DNA of 64,000 bases from Micropterix aruncella. Lineage: Eukaryota; Arthropoda; Insecta; Lepidoptera; Micropterigidae. The translations under genes were made by a program, and so were the position numbers. Shown here one piece after another: positions 52,431-62,852 of this stretch. The notes under the pieces were generated by a model, which was not told the DNA's origin, ran no database searches, and worked only from the letters and a program-made list of their open reading frames with translations. The DNA lies in assembly GCA_944548615.1 (NCBI GenBank), contig OX155963.1, forward strand, positions 20,891,107-20,955,106, read 5' to 3'. Position 1 is the stretch's first letter. Each line of letters opens with the position of its first letter.

Positions 52431-52658
52431 GGTTATAGTTTGTAAGACGGCCGGAGTAAAATTGAAATGTGTGGCAACGCTGTTTTTATCAGGGATACGC
52501 GCTAAACTTACTCGCCAGCGATTGGAATGTTTGTCACGCGATATTGTAGGCAATGTTATTGTAGGCGTATGAGTTTTAGGCGAAAATAAAACGTCGAATA
52601 TCGTCTTCTTGTCGTAGTTGCACTTGGTTCTTTTATGTTTTTATTATATATATTTTTT

Positions 52659-53059
52659 CTTTATTTATTATTATCATATAAATTTTTTTATTTATTTAAT
52701 ATGATGTAAAAAAATAAAAAAACAAATAAAAATTACGAATGTAAACGTTTCCTCAACTATCTTAGTGTAAATATATCTCGGATCTAACGACGTCTCCCAT
52801 GATCTCAGGCCTCATTAGGACCTACCTATTTAAGAAGAACATATTTCTGTGTTTTTTGCCATTCCCATATGATAGTAATAATAATTTAACATAAAAGATA
52901 ATAAAAAGTGAAAAAAATAATCACTTTTTATAAATCACACTAATAAAATGATAAAAAAATGAAGATGTAATGATAAAATTGTGCTAATGTGGTGTGAGTG
53001 AGGTTGTCAGTGGTGTCAGTGGCATCATCCTGAGGTGATGCTTCGTATTCTGAGATTTG
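52659..53059. other. AT-rich, no gene
   Basis: Poly-A/T-rich flank of the complete LINE. Nothing recognised. Confidence 0.5.
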
Positions 53060-53490
53060 TTTAGTCTTCCAATTTGGAAACGGCAAGTGAAGGAGGTCTA
53101 TATTTTTTCCCACAAATATCTGACATTGTCGAACCCAGACATACTAGAACCCATTCTCTTTAGCCAGTTCACGAGTTTAGTTTGCATCCACGTATTTTGA
53201 TGACGCTTGTTTTAATCACTTACGTGATCGAATGACCGATAAAATGTCGTCCTTGCTTTTTCTATTATTAAATTTTGCGATGATAGCTTTAGGCCTACAT
53301 AATGGGGGATTTCTTTGAGTTGCTCAACTGATGATGACGACCATGTTAGGGTTTCCAGCGATATTGAGAGCGTTATATACCAATACGTTTTTAAAGTTTC
53401 GCGCGTTGTCTCTGTATCTGTTAATTTCGAGAATTTGCTATCCGTCACGCCAATCTCTGTAATTTTGTTTTTTTTATTATGCATCCCCTC
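53060..53490 (-). pseudogene. LINE ORF1 C-terminal remnant (FP-like domain)
   Basis: In minus-strand frames with one shift and stops: KFNNRKSKDDILSVIRSRK, then TRELAKENGF, YVWVRQCQIFVGKNIDL. These align with VAKFRNRKLKDSILSGLRKR and VQFVWVRQGKIYMRKNEG of the ORF1 at 51.3-52.4 kb. The 90-codon frame 53484-53212 supplies the part before. It is a different, older family member lying 400 bases upstream of the complete LINE. Confidence 0.6.
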
Positions 53491-53510
53491 TTTAAAGTAT
53501 GTTTGATGTA

Positions 53511-53871
53511 CAGGGTTAGTTTTTAAATAGTGTCATTCTTGAAGTGGATAAATCAGTACGACAACCTAAGTAACTTTTGATATGAATTTTTGGAAAAAAC
53601 ATTTAAAAAAATCTTTAATAGTATAAAAAACTATGAGCACGATGCGCTGTCTAGTGGTAGGTAAAATATCGCTAATATTGTTTATTACCGATATTTTACT
53701 TGCCGCTAGATGGCGCAGCGCACTCAACGCTTTTTTTTTCTTCAAAAGATAATATTTACAAATTTAATCAAAAAAACTTTTTTTTTTCCTAAAAAATGTA
53801 AGTAGAAGTTGCTTACTTCGTCGTACTGATTCACCCACTACAACGATGTCACAAATTAAAAACTTACCCTT
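53511..53871. mobile_element. Foldback MITE family E, copy 4, complete with TA duplication
   Basis: CAGGGTTAGTTTTTAAATAG to ACAAATTAAAAACTTACCCTT, flanked by TA at 53509-53510 and 53872-53873. The inner arms GTAGGTAAAATATCG and CGATATTTTACTTGCC surround CTAATATTGTTTATTAC. TA duplication points to the Tc1/mariner group as source of the transposase. Confidence 0.8.
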
Positions 53872-54084
53872 TATAACATCTGAAAATACATCTATTATAT
53901 CAAGGATCACCTGTAATCCCATTAGTTCACCTTTACTTTTTACCGATACCATGAATCTATAGAATATAATTGCTCTATAATCGCCGTTGTGTATATCCAT
54001 TTATAGCTATGCTTTATGCGTTATACAAAGCGGTCGAGTAAACGTTTATATGATAATTTTCTGTACCTAAAAAGCAATAAAAAA
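53872..54084. other. No gene recognised
   Basis: AT-rich unique sequence. Confidence 0.4.
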
Positions 54085-54262
54085 GTGTTACGGTTCATAT
54101 ACACGACCAGCGATTACGACCGTTACTTCTAAATGTCCATTAAATCATTTGTTTTAAAAGTTTTCCTTTGTTGCAACTGATTGTTGCGTATTATTTTACC
54201 GTGTAGTTTACCAGAGTTTAACAATGTTTAACAGAAGATGTTAAACATAGTACATATGTACT
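54085..54262 (+). repeat. Direct repeat, left copy
   Basis: AAAGTGTTACGGTTCATATA, CTAAATGTCCATTAAATCA, GTATTATTTTACCGTG, TTTAACAATGTTTAACAGAA and AACATAGTACATA. About 80% identical to 54949-55132, with the LINE fragment between them. Confidence 0.65.
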
Positions 54263-54865
54263 AAGTATGTTAAATGAAAAATCCGAAGAACTTGCTAAGA
54301 CGGGAGCAAAGGGAATGTTATACGGCCCTGAACCTTGCTGTGGCGTACCAAAAAGCCTTGCAAACCTAATGCTCAAACAAATATGTTTAGAACAATCCGT
54401 CAACCACTGGAACAACACGCCAGGATTGAATCATTCCAAAGCGCTAATGAGGGTTACGACCGTAAGACGGCCTGTGAGGCCGTATCGCTAAATAGGAACA
54501 ATCTACGCATACTGGTGAGGGCGCTCAAGGGGCATTGTGGCCTGAACAAACACATGTTCAACCTCAAGCTCAGAGACACAAAAATGCGCAGGTTCTGCCA
54601 AGGAGTAGAGGAAACTCCCCAGCACCTCATGTGCGTGTGTGGCCCGCTGATGCGTAAAAGATACACCCACTTGGGTGGTCATTACCTCCGACCTGACTAG
54701 GTAAAACAATCTGGCGCCAAAAGCCTGTTGCGGTTTTTAAATGACACGAGGTTCAGCGCAGAACTATAGTAGGTGGCGAACACAATAGATCAGCAATGGT
54801 CGCAGTGTTACAAGGCTCGCAAAGACCTTAAAAAAACCTTACTCAACAAATAAATAATAAAAAAA
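54263..54865 (+). pseudogene. RNase H-type LINE, 3' part
   Basis: NEKSEELAKTGAKGMLYGPE (end of RNase H, N-E-K-S-x-E-LA), CCGVPKSLANLMLKQICLEQ, WNNTPGLNHSKALMR, then after a frame change NRNNLRILVRALKGHCGLNK, MRRFCQGVEETPQHLMCVCG and KRYTHLGGHY. It has a premature TAG (EVKQ preceded by D-stop) and frame shifts. An A-rich tail lies near 54855-54875. Possible target duplication: ATATGTACTA (left) against ATATGTAGGTACTA (right). Confidence 0.85.
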
Positions 54866-54914
54866 TAATATGTAGGTACTAGTTTAACATCATTTACATC
54901 TTTTTAACGCTTTT

Positions 54915-54958
54915 TAAGTGAGCTCACGAGTATTCGTGAGCTCACTTAAAAAGTGTTA
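54915..54958. repeat. Perfect 20-bp hairpin with 4-nt loop
   Basis: CTTTTTAAGTGAGCTCACGA, loop GTAT, TCGTGAGCTCACTTAAAAAG. It leads straight into the right copy of the direct repeat (AAAGTGTTACG). The sequence CTCGTGAGCTCGCGC recurs at 55131-55145. Confidence 0.85.
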
Positions 54959-55132
54959 CGATCCATATTATATACGACCGGGGATCATAGGCGTTTTTCT
55001 AAATGTCTATTAAATCACTCTTTTGTGCTAACAGTTTCCTTTCTCACAACTTTGCTGGTTGGGTATTATTTTGCCTTGGAGTTTAACACAGCTTAATAAT
55101 GTTTAACAGAAGTTGCTAAATATAGTACATAC
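54949..55132 (+). repeat. Direct repeat, right copy
   Basis: AAAGTGTTACGATCCATATT, CTAAATGTCTATTAAATCAC, GGTATTATTTTGCC, AATGTTTAACAGAAGTTG and ATAGTACATA parallel the left copy in order. Confidence 0.65.
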
Positions 55133-55134
55133 TC

Positions 55135-55470
55135 GTGAGCTCGCGCATAAGTAGCCTGTGTTATGCCGATGACTTCCGACCGGCTGTGACCACGGGCCGT
55201 GATCACCCCTCGCCACTACAGTCTTCTTCCGTGCGCGCGCCCCTTTCACCGGGACCACTTTCGCCAATTTCACGGAAACTCTTTGTGCCACCATACACCG
55301 GAGGAAAATTTAATTTCCATGTGAATATTTCCATGTCGTCGAGCTTCGCTTCATATATTGGAAGAGGGCTTTTATGAATTTTGTTTCCGGGCTGTGTATC
55401 GATGGGTGAAATATGTTCAGCCCGCGAAAACTCTTTGAGCCACCAGTAAAATATTTCTGCCACATATTCG
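55135..55470. other. GC-rich unique block
   Basis: Frames of 63-86 codons on both strands overlap (55103-55294 minus, 55135-55377 plus, 55203-55463 minus), none with a domain. CACGGAAACTCTTTGTGCCA and GCGAAAACTCTTTGAGCCAC are an internal direct repeat. It could be conserved non-coding. Confidence 0.25.
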
Positions 55471-56218
55471 AAAATTGAGCTTAAATATAAAAATCCATTG
55501 ACTCGCTATTTATATGACAAAAAATATATAGATTGATGTCTAAACGTCCGTTATCAATATCCCTCCAATACGAATATACATATTATAAAAGAAATATGTA
55601 TAATCTGCTTAGATTCTGTATATACTCGTACTTAGATGGATAATTAATATAAATACAAAATAAACTTTAAATAATATATTAAAATTAACTAGCTTCTGGC
55701 TGTGATTAGAAATGATAAGCTTGCCGTCTGTAAACTTAACATACATACGTAATTTTGTCATCCAGTGCCAAATAATAAAATTGTGCCAAAATTTAAAGTT
55801 CTAGATACATAATTAATCGTAGTATAGTATGTATTATTCTGTCCATTGCATTGAAATAACTGTGCCAATGAATTATTGTATATGTGTGCGATAATACTTA
55901 TCTACTTAAAGGCTTTAGAAACGCTAGATGTCTCTGTAACTAAATTAATCTTAATTATTTATACGATAAATGTTGTTATTTTTCAAATGGGTGTCAATTT
56001 CGCTTTCTGTTCACATTGGTTAAATAATTTATTAATAAATTGTTATTAATTTAATTTGTATATTCGTATATTCATTAATTTTGATGTATGTATAATAAAT
56101 TTTCATTAATAAATATGTTGTGTGTTTTATTAGTTTTTATTTGTTTCTCTGATCTGATACGAATGTAAAAATATGCAAAAATATCAATATATCTGGCATA
56201 AAACTAGATATGCTATAC
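55471..56218. other. AT-rich, no gene
   Basis: No frame or repeat recognised. Confidence 0.5.
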
Positions 56219-56897
56219 CAGAGGTTCCTAAACTTTTTCAGATACAGAACCCCTAGTAAATCGCTTACGTTTAGCGGAACTTTTACAGGTTGTTTCAGGT
56301 TATATAGCGCAGGTGATTAAAAAAAACGGCTTGTTCATGCAATTTTACCTAATCGGGGGCTTTAATTAAGTCACCTCATGATACATTTGTAAAGACTAAC
56401 TTTTGTTGTTAACTTAAAAGATGTTGAATATTTTTTAGTAGGTATCCATTGGAATTATATAATATTTTGATTTATAAGCTTTTATTTTGTATTTTAATAA
56501 GATTTCATGATAAATAAATTTGAGTAGATACCAAATAATTAACTATTTTAAATATTAATTATATTATATATAATTTTTAATTAATATTTGACTACTTATG
56601 TTAAGCGAAGAGTATTTATGTTACGACTATTTATGTTAAGCAAAGAGTACCTAACTAAGTAAAGAGTATTAACGAGACTTACATTCCCTAGCACAAATAT
56701 TTTGACACGTCCAAGAACAGTTTTAGCCGTCAATTCTACACGCCGAAAATATTATGAAAATTTATGTTTTTTGCATATTTGTTGTTACATAGTTGCAAAT
56801 TATTTTTGTTTCACAATTTGTCGATAGAAAATTCGCGGAACCCTTGTGGAGATCTGGCCAAAACCATAGTCTCCGTGAAACACAGTTTAGGAACCGC
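56219..56897. mobile_element. hAT-like non-autonomous element
   Basis: The left end CAGAGGTTCCTAAACTTTTT, CAGAACCCCTAGTAA and right end GTGAAACACAGTTTAGGAAC, CGC are imperfect inverses. A CAGnGGTTCC(C/T)AAACT start is typical of hAT-family MITEs. The interior is AT-rich without transposase. An 8-bp duplication could not be established. Confidence 0.5.
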
Positions 56898-56977
56898 TAT
56901 ATGTACAATATATACATATATTTTGGAATATGAGAGATCATATTCTTCCCTTAAATGAAGGAAGAAGAAAACGTGCG

Positions 56978-57030
56978 ACGGAAAGTCTGATCAAGGTCCA
57001 CGCGGTAACAGTGGACTTTGATCAGTCTTT
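56978..57030. repeat. Inverted repeat with GATCAA core
   Basis: GAAAGTCTGATCAAGGTCCAC and GTGGACTTTGATCAGTCTTTC face each other around GCGGTAACA, about 20 bp with few mismatches. CTGATCAAGTCCAATGAC appears again near 57112. Confidence 0.7.
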
Positions 57031-57230
57031 CCCGTCAGGTCCAGAGGTTTTCAGGTCCAGTAAACCTTGATGACCCTCCGGTTGATGCTGAGGACGAACT
57101 GTGATTGGAAATACTGATCAAGTCCAATGACTTTACCATGCTTTCACTTTTTTTCTGGGCTATAATTTAAGTTAAATGTATTTTTTGAAGAAACTTACAT
57201 ATATTTGGTTCAAATACATAATGGGCACGA

Positions 57231-57548
57231 TTGCTATTTTTCGTGAACTAAAATCGATCGGAAATTGGTTCATGTGAACAAGACAGGGCAATACGCTAAA
57301 GCGGAATGTGAAATGAACGGTTATCACTTTTTCGCATTAAAACTACACGTGCGAAAGATAAAGCATCTGAATCTAAGACTGCACGAAATGTAATCAAACT
57401 TATTTGGACGACTATACATTCGGCAGGTAGTTTTGAAGCGGTAAAATAGACGATAGTTTGTTTTATATTTTGCTCTAACGTAGTGCTCTATCTCGTTCGC
57501 TTGAACTAATTCCAGTTTAAGTTAACTAAGAAACGCAATCGGGCCCAA
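57231..57548. mobile_element. MITE family G, copy 2
   Basis: Matches 2541-2845 throughout: CGGAAATTGGTTCATGTGAA, CAAGACAGGGCAATACGCTA, CTGAATCTAAGACTGC, CAGGTAGTTTTGA and GAAACGCAATCGGGCCCAA. Terminal inverted repeats are visible. Confidence 0.7.
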
Positions 57549-57599
57549 TATTATAATTTCACTGAAACCCTTGCTAAAAAGTATTTTTTTAGTTACAAA

Positions 57600-57700
57600 A
57601 AAAAATGGATTACCAAATTGAATTTAAATTGAATTACAATTGAACTACAATTGAATTGCAATGGAATTACAATTGAATTACAAAAATTGCATTACAATTG
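57600..57700 (+). repeat. Minisatellite of ATTACAATTGAA units
   Basis: About seven degenerate copies of a 12-base unit (GAATTACAATTG). Confidence 0.75.
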
Positions 57701-58581
57701 ATTGAACATTATTCCCTGTGATCATATTTAAATGACAAAAAGTAAAGAAAAGACTGTTTTTTTTATCGCTGCAAAGTAACAAGGAGCGGAGTTTTGTATT
57801 TCCTTTTTATTCATACGTAATAAGCTTAATGTACAATATATATTTTTATTTACCAAAAACTAGATAGACAGACCTAATAATAATAATAGGAATATAATAG
57901 TAATAATAATAATAATTATTGTTATTTCCCAGTCAGAAATTGAAGGCCATATTTAGAATGGTAAGCAGGTTGGTGTGTCTTGCTTAATTGTAACCTGAGC
58001 AGTGTCTCGACAAAGAAAGTAGGCCTTTAAAAAGTTGTCGAAGAAACATTTATTTTCACACAGCCACTAACCAAATACCTCGCCTTGTCCCTGGGCAACC
58101 TTAGCATAAGTTATTGACATACATTTGAATAAGATTATTTTAAATTTAACTTTACAACTTCTGTGTTTATTGTACGGTGACAATTAGAAATTGGTTTATC
58201 AAATGGTTGACTGTAAGATATCGCTATAGCGATAATTCCGCCATTTGTGCATAAATTGTCTATTTCTATAAAACCAGTGTAGTGTTCATTTAGTAATGTT
58301 TTATATCACAATAATGTTATTCTATTCTATTCTATTCTATTCTTGTTATAATACAGGATTGCTATATATCTGGCGAATGTCTCAGTTACACTATTAAGAT
58401 TAACATTCCGCACCAATTTACATAAAATCGAAATAATACCTATATGTGCACATTGAGCTATCTCCAATTACGAGGGTTAGTACTCACTAAGTAGCGCAAA
58501 ATATATTCAGGTTGCGTCGTCGCCTGGAGGAGGAGGGACCAGTCCTGAGGGATTGTGGCCAAAGGGATGCCAGAATTTGCA
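57701..58581. other. No gene; TTCTA repeat
   Basis: A pentanucleotide TTCTA run at 58319-58344 (about five units) and AT-rich unique sequence. Confidence 0.5.
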
Positions 58582-58686
58582 TATAAAACGGCGAAATACC
58601 AACACAGTGCACTCTTTCGGGACGCGCGCGCCGATGCGTCCTCCGATCATCTCAATAAGGGGATTGGCTTCGCTCGAAAAAAGAGG
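58582..58686 (+). promoter_or_regulatory. Promoter-like block with possible first exon
   Basis: TATAAAA (58582-58588), then ACACAGTGCAC (an Inr-like CAGT about 24 bases downstream), a GC-rich tract, ATG at 58634 opening MRPPIISIRGLASLEKR, and a consensus splice donor AAGAG/GTAAGG at 58685/58686. The frame stays open up to the donor. No downstream exon could be linked to it, so it remains a suggestion. Confidence 0.3.
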
Positions 58687-60837
58687 TAAGGTGGTATAAG
58701 AGGTAGGGCTGTTTTAAAACTATAGGAACTGGAAAAAAAATCGAATTTGTATAATGTTTAAACAGATTATTAAAGAAAGATATTGATTATCAGCCAGCCA
58801 ATAAATGAAAATCAAATAAGCATTATATTTACCATTTTGATAAAAGATTGAGATGTTAAACTTAATACTATATTTATGATATTTAAATTGTTTTATGGGG
58901 AATGTTTGAAAAATAGAAAAAACATATTTGCTTTGTTTTTAAAGTTGTGATAAAAAATAGGTGTTTTAAAACAAACCTGCGAAACAATAAAATTTTCGGG
59001 ACCAGAATATTCGGAGTACATTCGGAACAACATTCGGTGTCATTTGACATCGGACAGTCTGAAGGCTAGTGCTTTTAGCTGATAGCGGCACGACCCGCGC
59101 GATATGCAGTGAAACGATTTGATTGGATTAATAGGATGACGAATGATGGCCGTCCGCCAATTGAACACTGTGAGAAAACATTCCTCAGCGTAAATTCTAA
59201 ATTAAAAAAATAAAATGTATCGTAACATTAAATATAATTACAAAATAATGGCAAAAATGTACAATAAATCATTGAATATAAAATTAAATATTAGGAGATT
59301 AAGAAAATGTTAGGTGTAAATATGTTTTTAGTGAAAAAGTTAGAATCTCATCGACATCTAAAAATGACATTTTTTCAGCGTTTCCGCTTCCCAGGACATA
59401 TTCAAAGGCCGGGTGAGTTTTTGAGGATAATTCTTTTGATTTAGTTAAACAAGCATCTGGTTATTAATTTAGGTTAATTATTTTTAATAAATTTGTCCGG
59501 AACCGACACGGTCGACTATCGAACATCTGTCTAGAAATCAGGGGCGACTTCCATGACTATATAACCAGTTAAATCAGATCTTAGTCTTGATTGTTGCGAC
59601 AATTCAATGCTTTCGAATTTCAGAAATGCTTTTGAATTTCAGAAAGGTATTCATATGCTATTGCTGCGTTCTGTTTAGAGATTTCTAGTTTTTGTTGACC
59701 TTTTGTACTGGTATCCCAGATCCTTGTATAGTACCTAATATTCATCGTCAGATTAGAGTTCTATAAATCGGTAACATTTTTTTTTCAAAAAATATTTGTA
59801 AATTTTCTTTTTCTCGAAAAAATAAAGCTATTATATCACATACCTACTTGTTGGTTCCACGATCTTGTGAAATGCAGCTTTTAGTGGCGATGAAGTAAGA
59901 CGCTCGAAAAGGACCCCCGAATTGATTGTTTTTCTTTTCTTTCTAATAGATTTTTTGTAGCGAAAACTTATTTATTTTCTGTGACTTAAGCAACCCATTT
60001 TTGGCTACTATAGATGTTAAATCTTTATGAAGAAATGTTCCTATTATTTAATTATAAAATCCACTTACTACAGCCCTAGGATCGAATTTAAGAATGCTGC
60101 CGAGTAAAGCGTTTTTTGTATATTCAACTTTCGGATATTCAAATTTTTTCTCGCATTAATAAAGAACTGAATGAAAAAAAAAGTACTTCAAATTAGTCTT
60201 TTATATAGAAAACTCCTGTATTTAATATAATATGCTTTTTAGTAATAGTGAACGTTTTAAGCGATGAAAAGTAGCGAAAGATAAATTCCAGCATATAATA
60301 GTAAAACATCCAGCATATAATAGTAAAACAAATTGTAAGTAACTCTTTCTTTTTTCCATACTGTACATTCGATTTATATTATTATCGATAAACAAGAAGC
60401 GCTTCAATATCCCTCAGAATTTCTAACTCCCTTAAGCCCCCCAGCAAGACTCTTGAAAAATAAAAAATAATGTTGGAGAACCGATAATTCTCTGATAAAT
60501 TTTATTCCGCCAAAATTGTGCGGTGGTTGGTACGTACCCGTAAATCGACGAACTACAAATGTACGTTTTAGATGCGACTATTTTAACTGGTTGAGGCACT
60601 GGACAAAAGATCCAAATTCTATTATAGCATTTAAATTTCCTGTCGAATTTAAATGACTATTTCTCTTTAAGCTTTTCTTTGCAGTGACATTGAACTAAAC
60701 CCACAAGCAATGATGATCTTCATTGAACGTCTTTCGTACGATCAGCTATACTCGTACTAGTGGCGTTCAAAAAAGTGATGAGGAGTTACAAACTCTTTGA
60801 AATCATAAAAATAAACACTGTCTAATATTGGCACAGC
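58687..60837. other. AT-rich, no gene recognised
   Basis: Long unique-looking AT-rich stretch. If 58582-58686 is a first exon, this would be intron. No repeat of the named families was found in it. Confidence 0.45.
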
Positions 60838-61560
60838 TAATATTGGGTCCTTACCTATGCACATAATTGCTGTTTAACACACTTGCCAATTTCAACTTGG
60901 ATAACTTGAATTTCAATTTCAAATTCAAATAAATTTTAATTCAAGGTCACGTTTTTCTTTTTTAGAATCAGCTGTATATTAGTCTTTCCGTCGTTTGTTT
61001 GTTCGTCGCTCAAATATTTTCGTTTGTGCATTATTTTCAAATGTGAGTTTCTGTGCCGGTGTTCTCTACTACAACTTTTTGCAGTTTGGCTATACAGTTA
61101 CCGTAAATGTGTACTGTTAATAACTGCAAACAATGATTATGATGAAATGACTGAGCGTCGTCAATCGCTCATCGCCACTGTTTCTGCATGATATCGTATA
61201 ACAACAGATTTCATTGCAAACAGTTGCAAAGTTGCAGGAGTTGTGGCTGGAGACTCTTGGCCACCTATCATACTTGCCAGACCTTGCTTCAATAGAGTTT
61301 ATTTCGTTTACAGAATTTAGATAACTTTTACCAAAAGAAAAAAAAAGACAATTTTGAAGAGACGGTGAAAAACGCCTTCAAAGCATTAATTTGTTCATGT
61401 CCAAGAGAGTTTTACAGCAGAGGAATTAGGCAACTCCCATTAAAATGACCAATCTGCATAGATAATACAGGTCAATATTTCTATTAATTAAATATATATT
61501 TTTCATACAAAGTTTTTGGCCTTAAATTTCCTTTATAGAACAGCAACTTAATAAGTAAGG
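60838..61560 (+). pseudogene. Mariner relic with internal deletion
   Basis: The left end ATTGGGTCCTTACCTATGCA resembles mariner-type termini. Transposase remnants follow in broken frames: KLQELWLETLGHLSYLPDLA (the PDLA block), KKDNFEETVKNAFKALICSC and PREFYSRGIRQLPLKW, the C-terminal line. The DNA-binding half and most of the catalytic core are absent; about 720 bp remain of the usual 1.3 kb. AACTTAATAAGTAAGG at 61545-61560 may be the right end. Confidence 0.7.
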
Positions 61561-61578
61561 TTTCATTACATCTACCAT

Positions 61579-61840
61579 AGGAGCAGAGGAAACTCCCCAG
61601 CACCTCCTATGCGAGTGTGGCCCGTTAATGAGTAAAAGATACACCCACTTGGGTGGTCATTACCTCCAACCTGAGGAGGTAAAACAATCTGGCGCCAAAA
61701 GCCTGCTGCGGTTCTTAAATGACACAACGCTTAGCGCAGAACTATAGTAGGTGGCGAACACAATAGATCAGCAATGGTCGCAGTGTTACAAGGCTCATAG
61801 AGACCTTAAAAAATCCCCACTCAACAAATGAAAAAAAAAA
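61579..61840 (+). pseudogene. RNase H-type LINE 3' end, shortest copy
   Basis: Encodes AEETPQHLLCECGPLMSKRY, THLGGHYLQPEEVKQSGAKS and LLRFLNDTTLSAEL with stop, then the family's 3' UTR and ten or more A (61831-61841). ACATCTACCAT at 61568-61578 and 61841-61851 is the target duplication. The insertion is 262 bp. Confidence 0.9.
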
Positions 61841-61851
61841 ACATCTACCAT

Positions 61852-62439
61852 TATGCTCTTCAACACAAAAAATTGATTTTCTTTTGTTTATTTAAAATAA
61901 CATTAATTTGTTTACATCTTGTCGACGCATGGTTGCTAAAGAGGAAAATCGGAATTTTTAATTAAATAACCTTGCTTGAAAAATGTCTGTACGGAGCGAC
62001 TATTTCAAGACTTACGAGATACATTAGCGGTTGGTTCTTTCCTATATTCTACGTTTGCACGTCGGTGTGCTGAGTTGAGGCGTGAAAGAAATTAAACTAA
62101 CGATGACCCTCGCCCGTGTCACCCTACGACGGCAAACAGTGAAAAAATGGTTAAAAAAGTGGAAAATATTGTTTTTGGCGTAAAATAGTATCATGGATCG
62201 CTTTATTGTTGAAAAAGTGACGATTTCGATATGTAGTGCGTATGTATTTTACATTATCGCTTAGGAATGAAAAAGGTATCCGCACGCTGAGTACCTAGAA
62301 TGCTTACGGACGCGCATAAAAAAACTAGACCGAGGACTTCGCAAAGGTCTTTCCATTTGTTACAACATGATTCTCTAACTCTTTTTTGGCTAGATTCATA
62401 ACTAAGGACGAAACATGGCTTCGTCATAAAGAACCCAGA
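61852..62439. other. No gene recognised
   Basis: Unique sequence with no supported frame. Confidence 0.4.
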
Positions 62440-62852
62440 ATCTTTGACACGGACGAAGCCGCGGGTACAGGTTGTTATATTAAATGGGATACTTAAAGGT
62501 ACTAAGCTTTCGACTATAATTTAATTTCGATTATTCATGTTCAGGGTAGCTACATAACAGCTTACCTCATCTTTATGCCATAAATCAGAAGAAAAAATAA
62601 TAAATCGAGAAGCTTTGAGACGGGCGGAGCCGCGGGTACAGCTTGTTATAATAAATGGGATACTTAGAGGTACTAACACTAAGCTTTCGACTATAAGTTA
62701 AATTCGATTTTTTTTATTCAAAGCGGCTACCTAACAGCTTACGTAGGACCTTCTTAGTGCCATACCTACATAATAAAAAAATTTAAACCCAGAAGCTTTG
62801 ACACGGACGGAGCCACGGGTACCGCTTGTTATAATAAATGGGATACATAAAG
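62440..62852 (+). repeat. Tandem array of 170-190 bp units, left part
   Basis: Units contain TTTGACACGGACGGAGCCGC, GGGTACAGCTTGTTATAATA, AATGGGATACTTAAAGGTAC, TAACACTAAGCTTTCGACTA, TAAGTTAAATTCGATTATT and TACCTAACAGCTTAC. The GTACTAA anchor lies at 62499 and 62670 (171 apart). The array resumes at 63561. Confidence 0.8.

Larger units (their letters stand above)
47689..52658 (-). mobile_element. Complete LINE with intact ORF1 and ORF2 (CR1-like)
   Basis: A minus-strand element of about 4.95 kb: 5' UTR (to about 52640), ORF1, an inter-ORF segment, ORF2, a 3' UTR with a TG-rich part (47885-48030 read on plus) and an AAAT-type tail (47697-47715). ATATATTTTTT occurs next to both ends (47689-47699 and 48-base-equivalent site 52648-52658), a possible target duplication, though too simple in composition to be decisive. 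Both ORFs are uninterrupted. It is the only element in the window that could still be autonomous. Confidence 0.85.

Noticed and set aside
54085..55132. LTR retrotransposon with 180-bp LTRs
   Set aside because: No TG...CA ends, no primer binding site or polypurine tract; the interior is a non-LTR LINE fragment.
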